Assembly (NCBI GenBank): GCA_938041695.1
Contig: CALISI010000058.1
Span: 1 to 46,332, forward strand
Reading direction: 5' to 3'
DNA: 46,332 nt
From: an uncultured Actinomyces sp.
GTDB taxonomy: Bacteria; Actinomycetota; Actinomycetes; Actinomycetales; Actinomycetaceae
Under the pieces are notes generated by a model, which was not told where the DNA came from, searched no databases, and was given only the letters and a program-made list of their open reading frames with translations. This document shows, piece after piece, positions 24,181 through 30,118 of this stretch. Position 1 is the first letter of the stretch, and each line of letters begins with the position of its first letter. The position numbers and the translations under genes are program-made.

Positions 24181-24228
24181 GTCACGCACCAACACCCCGC
24201 CTCACCCCATCAACACACACCTCCCCCA

Positions 24229-24338
24229 ATTCCGCACGTAATTCGATTACATGAAACTTCAACAACACTCAGAAACGTTGAAATACCAACGAATGCAATT
24301 CAAATTCTGAAATAGTCTCAGGGGAATTACGTGCGAAA
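24229..24338. repeat. Inverted-repeat element, family F (copy 2)
   Basis: Arms GCACGTAATTC (24234-24244) and GAATTACGTGC (24324-24334) enclose about 80 bp with GTTGAAAT at 24277. Length, arm sequence and the position of GTTGAAAT match the element at 1714-1821; the arms differ by compensating changes. It is AT-rich compared with the surroundings. Confidence 0.7.
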
Positions 24339-24359
24339 TTGCTAGAGGGCAGCGGTGAG

Positions 24360-24660
24360 CGCGCTAGCAACGCACAGCGACACAAGTGCCGCCGATGTGG
24401 AGGCCGCCGCGGGGCCTGCAGAGCCTGGCCGCGGTGCCGGTGGGCGGCCGCAGGGCCAGGGCGGCAACACACGAACGACAGACACGCCCGATTGGAGGCC
24501 GCCGCGAGGCCTGCAGGGCCTGGCCGGGCTTCGAGACGACGCGCCGAGCGAAGCTCGCCGCGCGGACGGCTCGCGGGCAGGCAGGCCACGCGGCGACCGG
24601 AGATCAGGCGGCCCCCGGAACACCAGCGGGGCCACCAGCAACAACAATCAGCGGCCAGGC
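24360..24660. repeat. GC-rich composite repeat, family G (copy 2)
   Basis: Related to 1840-2100, with the best-conserved block at 24518-24570 (51 of 53 identical to 1962-2014). Unlike copy 1, a segment GGAGGCCGCCGCG.GGCCTGCAG occurs twice (about 24400 and 24494), so part of the unit is duplicated here. The 723-base gap between rarD and dnaB contains no convincing gene. Confidence 0.65.
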
Positions 24661-24685
24661 CGCACGGCGGCCAGTTAAACTGCCC

Positions 24686-26041
24686 TTACTCTCCTCCGCC
24701 GCCGGGCTCAGGCCGTCCTGTGTAGTTCACGAAGCGCGCCATGTCGCCCTGGAAAAGGGCGGTAACGGTCGCGGTCGCGCCGGCGCGGTGCTTGGCGACG
24801 ATGATGTCGGCCTCGCCGGGGCGATCTTCCTTGTCGTAGTAGTCGGGGCGGTGCAGCAGGATGATGATGTCCGCGTCCTGCTCGAGCGAGCCGGACTCAC
24901 GCAGGTCGCTCATCATGGGCTTGCGGTCGGTGCGGCCCTCGGAGTTACGGTTCAGCTGTGCGACGGCGATGACGGGGATATCGAGGTCCTTGGCCAGGAG
25001 CTTCAAGTTTCGCGACATCGCCGAGACTTCCTGCTGACGCGACTCGACCTGGCGGCCGCTCGTCATCAGCTGGAGGTAGTCGATAACGACGAGGCCCAGG
25101 TTTTCCTGCTGCTTGAGGCGGCGGCACTTCGAGCGAATCTCGGAGATCGTAATGTTCGCGGAGTCGTCGACGTACAGGGGCGCTTCGCTCATGCGCGAGG
25201 TAGTTTCGGCGACTTTGCGCCAGTCGACGTCGCTCATTTTGCCGGCCTGCATCTTCGACAGGCGCACGCCGGATTCGGCGGAGAGCATACGCATCGCGAT
25301 TTCCTGCGAGCTCATTTCCAGGGAGAAGATCAGCGACGTGATGCCGTGCTTCATGGACGCGGAGCGGCAGAAATCCAGGGCGAGCGTGGACTTACCCATG
25401 GCGGGTCGGGCGGCGACGATGATCATCTGGCCGCCGTGCAGGCCCTGGGTGAGCTCGTCGAGGTCGGTGAAGCCGGTGGGCACGCCGTTGAGTTTGCCCT
25501 GGTTCTTCTCGATGTCTTCGAGCGCGTTGAGGATGTCCGAGCTCATCTGCGTCATGGACACGTAGTCGGTGGTTTCGCGCCCGTCGGAGACGGCGTAGAC
25601 CTCGGCCTGGGCTTGGTCGACGATCTCGTCAACGTCGCCGCCGGCGTCCGCGTAGCCGAGCTGGACGACGCGCGTGCCCGCGGTGACAAGGCGTCGCATG
25701 ATGGCCCGTTCGCGCACGATGCGCGCGTAGTAGGCGGCGTTGGCGGCGGTGGGCACGGAGGCGATGAGGGTGTGCAGGTAGGCGGCGCCGCCCACCTTCG
25801 ACAGGAGGCCCGCGCGCTTGAGTTCGCCGGCGACGGTGATCGCGTCGGCGGGTTCGGCGCGGCCGTTAAGTTCGACGATGGTGTCGAAGATGGTCTCGTG
25901 GCTGGGTTGGTAGAAGTCCTGCCCGCGCAGCATTTCGGAGACGACGTTGGCGGCTTCGGTCGTCAGCATCATCGATCCGAGGACGCTCATCTCCGCGTCG
26001 ATGTCCTGTGGGGGGACGCGGTCGAACTGGTCGTCGGACAT
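24686..26041 (-). CDS. dnaB: Replicative DNA helicase
   Basis: A 451-residue hexameric helicase that unwinds DNA at the fork. The N-terminal domain begins VPPQDIDAEMSVLGSMML. The RecA-type core has Walker A ARPAMGKST (211-219), the SLEMSSQE motif, VVIDYLQLM (Walker B) and the late KHRAGATATV. Start ATG 26041 is preceded by AAAGGA. No intein interrupts it. It is oriented opposite to the rpsF-rplI cluster, and its promoter region contains a group of DnaA-box-like sites. Confidence 0.97.
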   Translation of the reverse strand: MSDDQFDRVPPQDIDAEMSVLGSMMLTTEAANVVSEMLRGQDFYQPSHETIFDTIVELNGRAEPADAITVAGELKRAGLLSKVGGAAYLHTLIASVPTAANAAYYARIVRERAIMRRLVTAGTRVVQLGYADAGGDVDEIVDQAQAEVYAVSDGRETTDYVSMTQMSSDILNALEDIEKNQGKLNGVPTGFTDLDELTQGLHGGQMIIVAARPAMGKSTLALDFCRSASMKHGITSLIFSLEMSSQEIAMRMLSAESGVRLSKMQAGKMSDVDWRKVAETTSRMSEAPLYVDDSANITISEIRSKCRRLKQQENLGLVVIDYLQLMTSGRQVESRQQEVSAMSRNLKLLAKDLDIPVIAVAQLNRNSEGRTDRKPMMSDLRESGSLEQDADIIILLHRPDYYDKEDRPGEADIIVAKHRAGATATVTALFQGDMARFVNYTGRPEPGGGGE

Positions 26042-26119
26042 CGTGATCCTTTCGGGTGCGCGGGCGTGTAGGGACGAGGCCGGGGCTGGACTGAGTGCCG
26101 CGAGCGCGGCGGGAAACCC

Positions 26120-26367
26120 TGTGGATAGAGGGCCTTCAGGCGAAGACTAACGCGTCATAGGCGAACGCGCGACCGGCACTGTGCACGGGCATGTGCACAT
26201 ATTGTGGATAACCTGTGCACAACGCCGAACGGACCTGTGCACAACGCGAAATGACCGCTCTGTCAGGGCAGATATGCTCATCACAGTCACATCGTTGTCA
26301 TTCATTGGGCCGTCTAGAATTTCCCAGTGCACGGGTTTCCACAGGCCTGTGCACACATTGTGGATAA
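26120..26367. promoter_or_regulatory. Cluster of DnaA-box-like sites between dnaB and the MATE gene
   Basis: Within the 343-base gap, four exact matches to TGTGNAYAA (reverse complement of the TTRTNCACA box) occur at 26203, 26214, 26236 and 26359, all in one orientation. Near matches are at 26120, 26192 and 26348. The first and last exact sites are TTATCCACA when read on the minus strand. The stretch 26270-26330 between them is less GC-rich. The gap also holds the promoters of both genes. Confidence 0.6.
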
Positions 26368-26384
26368 GAAAAACGGAGCGTGTC

Positions 26385-27758
26385 ATGACGAGCACACAGG
26401 GACCCAGCGACCCGACCTCACCCTCGCAGCGTGAGGAGGCCCCTGCCTCGTCGACGCCGACGATCACCACGCGGATGATCCTGTCGCTCGCGCTGCCCTC
26501 CCTGGGGGCTCTCATCGCCGAGCCGCTGTTTACCGTCATCGACTCGACGATGGTCGGTCACCTGGGGACCCCGCAGCTGGCGGGCCTGGGTGTCGCGTCG
26601 ACGGTCCTGAACACGGCGGTCGGGCTTTTCATCTTCCTCGCCTACTCGACGACGTCCTTGGCGGGGCGTCACTTGGGGGCCCGGCGCCGCGATCTTGCGG
26701 TCCGCTCGGGGGTCGAGGCCATGTGGCTGGCGGGAGGCCTCGGTGCCCTCGCCGCGATTCTCCTGGCCGTCTTCGCCCACCCCCTGCTCGCCTGGCTGGG
26801 AGCCGACACGGCGACGATGCCGCACGCCCTGGCCTACCTGCACGCCTCCGCGCCCGGCCTCGTCGGCATGTTCGTCGTCCTGGCGGCCACCGGCACGCTG
26901 CGCGGGTTGCAGGACACGCGCACTCCCCTGATCGCGGCGTCTGCGGGCGCGGCGTTCAACGCGGTGGCGAACTGGGTGCTCATGTACCCGCTCGGCATGG
27001 GGGTTGCGGGGTCGGGCCTGGGCACGGCGATCACGCAGACGCTCATGGCACTCTTCCTCGGCTGGATGATCGTGCGCGCCGCCCGTCGCGAGGGGGTGAG
27101 CCTGCGCCCCTCCACGCATGGCCTGTTCGGCGCGGCTGTCGAGGGAGCGCCCCTGCTGGTGCGCACCCTCGCCCTGCGCGTCGCCCTCCTGGCAACCCTG
27201 AGCGCGGTCACCGCGATCTCCACCCAGGCCCTGGCTGCCCACCAGATCGTGTGGACACTGTGGACCTTCGCCGCGTACGTGCTCGACGCGCTCGCGATCG
27301 CCGCCCAGGCGCTCGCAGGATTCACGGTCGGCACCGGCGAGCGCGGCGCCATGCGCCCACTCCTGCGCACGCTCTCGCGCTGGGGCGTCAGCTTCGGCAT
27401 GGCCGTCGGCGTCGCCCTGGCGATCACCGCACCCTGGATCACGCGCATTTTCACGACCGACCAGGCCGTCATCGACGACGCGACCGTCGCCATCATCGTC
27501 AGCGCATTCTTCCAGCCGGTCGCCGGTTACGTGTTCCTCCTCGACGGCGTCCTCATCGGCGCGGGCCGAGGCCGCTACCTGGCCGTCGCAGCCATCGTCA
27601 ACCTGGTCGTGTACGCGCCCCTCCTGTGGGTCATCGCCCACTCCACATCGCTCACGGCACGCCCCTCGCTGGCCCTCGCGCTCGTGTGGCTCGCCTACTC
27701 GGCGGTCTACACGGGCATGCGGGCACTCACCAACGGGCTCGGCGCCCGCTCGCTGTAG
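26385..27758 (+). CDS. MATE-family multidrug exporter (DinF-like)
   Basis: A 457-residue protein with twelve hydrophobic helices in two halves. The N-terminal LSLALPSLGALIAEPLFTVID followed by MVGHLGTPQLAGLG is typical of DinF-type MATE carriers, which expel cationic compounds by Na+ or H+ antiport. Start ATG 26385 (CGGAGCG upstream) begins a short Pro/Ser-rich cytosolic leader; the longer frame to 26181 runs through the DnaA-box region and is not accepted. It is divergent from dnaB. Confidence 0.88.
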   Translation: MTSTQGPSDPTSPSQREEAPASSTPTITTRMILSLALPSLGALIAEPLFTVIDSTMVGHLGTPQLAGLGVASTVLNTAVGLFIFLAYSTTSLAGRHLGARRRDLAVRSGVEAMWLAGGLGALAAILLAVFAHPLLAWLGADTATMPHALAYLHASAPGLVGMFVVLAATGTLRGLQDTRTPLIAASAGAAFNAVANWVLMYPLGMGVAGSGLGTAITQTLMALFLGWMIVRAARREGVSLRPSTHGLFGAAVEGAPLLVRTLALRVALLATLSAVTAISTQALAAHQIVWTLWTFAAYVLDALAIAAQALAGFTVGTGERGAMRPLLRTLSRWGVSFGMAVGVALAITAPWITRIFTTDQAVIDDATVAIIVSAFFQPVAGYVFLLDGVLIGAGRGRYLAVAAIVNLVVYAPLLWVIAHSTSLTARPSLALALVWLAYSAVYTGMRALTNGLGARSL

Positions 27759-27975
27759 CCGATCGACGAAGCCGGGGCCGGCCTCGTGCGCACCCCCGTT
27801 TTCGCGCGGGGTTCGGCGTCCCGGCGGGGTGGGCCCAGGCCTCGTCCCGAGGAGCCCAATCGTGACCGGAAACGCCCTAGCGAAGACGCCCCCACCCGTG
27901 TAAAGTGGGTAGCTGGACTATCCGCACCCGCGGCCGGTCCAGCAGGCCCCAACGGGCCATACGCAACGCCCTCCT

Positions 27976-27994
27976 GTCACGGACCGTCCGTGAC
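27976..27994 (+). promoter_or_regulatory. Hairpin in the rpsF leader
   Basis: GTCACGGA/TCCGTGAC with a CCG loop, 30 bases before the rpsF start and just before the RBS. S6:S18 leaders that autoregulate such operons carry a CCG element in a hairpin, so this may be a regulatory site for the operon's own proteins. The fit to the known motif is only approximate. Confidence 0.35.
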
Positions 27995-28023
27995 CGTAAA
28001 GACCATAGGAGGTGGGAACCAAC

Positions 28024-28314
28024 GTGCGTAACTACGAACTGATGGTGATCCTCGATCCTTCGATCGACGAGCGCACCGTCGCCCCCATGATGGAGAAGTA
28101 CCTGGCACCCGTGGGTGCGGGCGGCGGATCCGTCGAGAACGTTGACGTCTGGGGCAAGCGCCGCCTTGCTTACGACATCCTCAAGCGTTCTGAGGGCATC
28201 TACGTCGTCATCGACATGACCACGACCCCCGAGGTCGCTCTCGAGATCAACCGCCGCATGGGCATCGACGAGACCATTCTCCGTACGAAGCTCCTGCGCC
28301 CCGACGCTCACTGA
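28024..28314 (+). CDS. rpsF: 30S ribosomal protein S6
   Basis: A 96-residue protein of the central 30S domain, partner of S18. It starts MRNYELMVILDPSIDER and contains VWGKRRLAYDI, both family hallmarks. The start is GTG 28024, 11 bases after AGGAGG; the earlier in-frame GTG at 28012 overlaps the RBS. First gene of rpsF-ssb-rpsR-rplI. Confidence 0.96.
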   Translation: MRNYELMVILDPSIDERTVAPMMEKYLAPVGAGGGSVENVDVWGKRRLAYDILKRSEGIYVVIDMTTTPEVALEINRRMGIDETILRTKLLRPDAH

Positions 28315-28349
28315 GCCGACACCACACCCTCTAAGCCCGAGGAGCCGAC

Positions 28350-28931
28350 ATGGCCGGAGATACCGTCATCACTGTCATCGGTAACCTGACCGCTGACCCC
28401 GAACTGCGTTGGACGCAGTCCGGCGCTGCGGTCGCCGATTTCACGGTGGCCTCCACCCCCCGAACCTACGACCGTAACGCCGGTGAGTGGCGCGACGGCG
28501 ACACCCTCTTCATGCGCTGCTCCGTGTGGCGCGAGACCGCTGAGAACGTCGCCGAGTCGCTGCGCAAGGGCATGCGTGTCATCGTTCAGGGTCGCCTCAC
28601 CCAGCGCTCGTACGACACCCAGCAGGGTGAACGTCGCACGGTCGTTGAGCTGCAGGTCGACGAGGTCGGCCCCTCCCTGCGCCGCGCACGCGCGCAGGTC
28701 ACCCGCACCACCCCCTCCGGTGGCGGCGGCTACCAGTCCGACAATCGCGGCCAGCAGCAGGGCGGCTACCAGCAGGGCACCCCCCAGGGCGGCGGTTACG
28801 GCGGCGGCCAGGGTGGATACGGCCAGGGTGGTGCCAACTACGGCGCACCGACCGGCGGCTCCCCCGAGGACCCGTGGCGCTCCGCCCCCGCTGGCGGCGC
28901 CACCTCCTTCGGCGACGAGCCCCCGTTCTAA
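28350..28931 (+). CDS. ssb: Single-stranded DNA-binding protein
   Basis: A 193-residue protein. The OB fold covers residues 1-110 (TVITVIGNLTADPELRWTQ). A Gly/Gln/Tyr-rich linker of about 65 residues (repeats of GGYQQG and GGYGGG) follows, ending in the tip FGDEPPF. The acidic tip recruits replication and repair proteins; here it is PPF with only two acidic residues close by, slightly different from the usual DDDIPF. It sits between rpsF and rpsR, the common arrangement. Confidence 0.96.
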   Translation: MAGDTVITVIGNLTADPELRWTQSGAAVADFTVASTPRTYDRNAGEWRDGDTLFMRCSVWRETAENVAESLRKGMRVIVQGRLTQRSYDTQQGERRTVVELQVDEVGPSLRRARAQVTRTTPSGGGGYQSDNRGQQQGGYQQGTPQGGGYGGGQGGYGQGGANYGAPTGGSPEDPWRSAPAGGATSFGDEPPF

Positions 28932-29022
28932 AGTCGAGGGCCCCGGCACCTACGCCGGACGCCACGTCGAAGACACAACGCTTGGGGCGGCACAGTCCGC
29001 CCGGATTCACTAGGAGACCATC

Positions 29023-29265
29023 ATGGCGAAGCCCCAACTTCGCAACAAGCCCATCAAGAAGAAGGCCAACCCGCTGAAGTCGGCCAAGATCGAGAAGATC
29101 GACTACAAGGACACCGCTCTGCTGCGTAAGTTCATCTCGGACCGCGGCAAGATCCGCGCCCGCCGCGTGACCGGTGTTTCCACCCAGGAGCAGCGCAAGA
29201 TCGCTCGCGCCGTGAAGAACGCGCGTGAGATGGCTCTGCTGCCCTACTCCACGACCGGCCGCTGA
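29023..29265 (+). CDS. rpsR: 30S ribosomal protein S18, cysteine-free form
   Basis: An 80-residue protein that pairs with S6. It has IDYKDTALLRKFISDRGKI and the RRVTGVSTQEQRKIARAVKNAR block. The N-terminal segment, which in zinc-binding S18 has CxxC, contains no cysteine, so this is the zinc-independent type. In Actinobacteria such forms may be one of two paralogues, the other zinc-dependent; the second is not in the window. Confidence 0.96.
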   Translation: MAKPQLRNKPIKKKANPLKSAKIEKIDYKDTALLRKFISDRGKIRARRVTGVSTQEQRKIARAVKNAREMALLPYSTTGR

Positions 29266-29286
29266 TAAGGGAAGGACACAGCTGAT

Positions 29287-29745
29287 ATGGCTACCACGAA
29301 ACTGATCCTCACCCACGACGTCCCCAACCTCGGCCACGCCGGCGAGGTCGTCGAGGTCAAGGCTGGCTACGCCCGCAACTACCTGGTCCCCCGCGGCTTC
29401 GCCGCCAAGTGGACCGTCGGCGCGCAGAAGCAGATCGACCAGATCGCCGCTGCCCGCCGCCGCCACGAGATCGCCACGATCGACGACGCTCGCGCCGTGC
29501 GCGACGCCCTCCAGGGTGCCGTTGTCGAGATCTCCGGCAAGGTTGGCAACTCCGGCCGCCTGTTCGGCGCCGTCTCCGCTGCTGCGATCGCTGACGCGGT
29601 CAAGGAGCAGCTGGGCCAGACCATCGATCGTCGTCGCGTCATCATCGCCTCGCCCATCAAGGCCGTTGGCGACTACACGGTGACCGTCGGCCTGCACTCC
29701 GAGGTGTCCGCGAACCTGAAGGTCCGCGTTTCCGCCGCGAGGTGA
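29287..29745 (+). CDS. rplI: 50S ribosomal protein L9
   Basis: A 152-residue protein that binds 23S rRNA near the L1 stalk. It has the N-terminal domain with VPNLGHAGEVVEVKAGYARNYL, a connecting helix, and the C-terminal domain ending VTVGLHSEVSANLKV. RBS GGGAAGGA. Last gene of the operon, closed by a strong terminator 30 bases on. Confidence 0.97.
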   Translation: MATTKLILTHDVPNLGHAGEVVEVKAGYARNYLVPRGFAAKWTVGAQKQIDQIAAARRRHEIATIDDARAVRDALQGAVVEISGKVGNSGRLFGAVSAAAIADAVKEQLGQTIDRRRVIIASPIKAVGDYTVTVGLHSEVSANLKVRVSAAR

Positions 29746-29775
29746 AGGCTTCACGCATCGGTTGAATGCTGATTG

Positions 29776-29818
29776 AAGGGGTGGCCCCCGCTCATACGAG
29801 CGGGGGCCACCCCTTTTT
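29776..29818 (+). terminator. Rho-independent terminator of the rpsF-rplI operon
   Basis: Perfect stem AAGGGGTGGCCCCCGCTC paired with GAGCGGGGGCCACCCCTT around ATAC, followed by T residues. Confidence 0.95.
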
Positions 29819-29938
29819 GCTGTGCCTGCGATTCCTGAGGCTCGTCTACGACACGTCGGTGCTTGTCCCCTGAGGAGCGCGGCAGGCGCGACGCACCCAG
29901 TCGCAGAGGGCGTATGGCGGGAGCTCACGCACTCACAC

Positions 29939-30039
29939 GCGGATAGGTTGCACGCATCTGGATAGGTTATTCGCTTGCGGATAGGTTATTAACCTATCCG
30001 GATGTTCATAACCTATCCGCATCGTCGTTTCCTATCCGC
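29939..30039. repeat. Mirrored phased repeat array, family D (19-bp period)
   Basis: GGATAGGTT occurs at 29941, 29960 and 29979, each 19 bp apart. The inverse AACCTATCC follows at 29991 and 30010, with TTCCTATCC at 30029, again 19 bp apart. All three nested pairs are centred on 29989. The innermost pair makes a perfect palindrome with 10-base arms around one T. The 10-bp spacers between words are not repeated. It lies between the convergent rplI and penicillin-binding protein genes. No ORF is likely. Confidence 0.92.
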
Positions 30040-30061
30040 ACAGGCATACTCCTGCGAACGC

Positions 30062-30098
30062 GCTGCGGGCCCCGAGGATGCTCCTCGGGGCCCGCAGC
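30062..30098 (-). terminator. Hairpin after the penicillin-binding protein gene
   Basis: Perfect 16-bp stem GCTGCGGGCCCCGAGG/CCTCGGGGCCCGCAGC with a 5-base loop, 21 bases beyond the stop at 30119. There is no T tract in either direction. Confidence 0.65.
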
Positions 30099-30118
30099 AG
30101 TGGCGCTAGGACACTCGG

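Noticed and set aside
26181..26384. 68-codon N-terminal extension of the MATE exporter
   Set aside because: It reads through the DnaA-box cluster and promoter region and is rich in His, Cys and Arg, unlike MATE N-termini; the ATG at 26385 fits the family.
26042..26384. Chromosomal origin oriC
   Set aside because: DnaA-box-like words are present, but there is no dnaA/dnaN neighbourhood and the gap is short; I report only a box cluster.
27740..27790. Palindromic GACGAAGCCGG/CCGGCCTCGT after the MATE gene as a terminator
   Set aside because: The arms overlap with almost no loop and there is no T tract; better seen as another pair of near copies of the frequent 11-mer.
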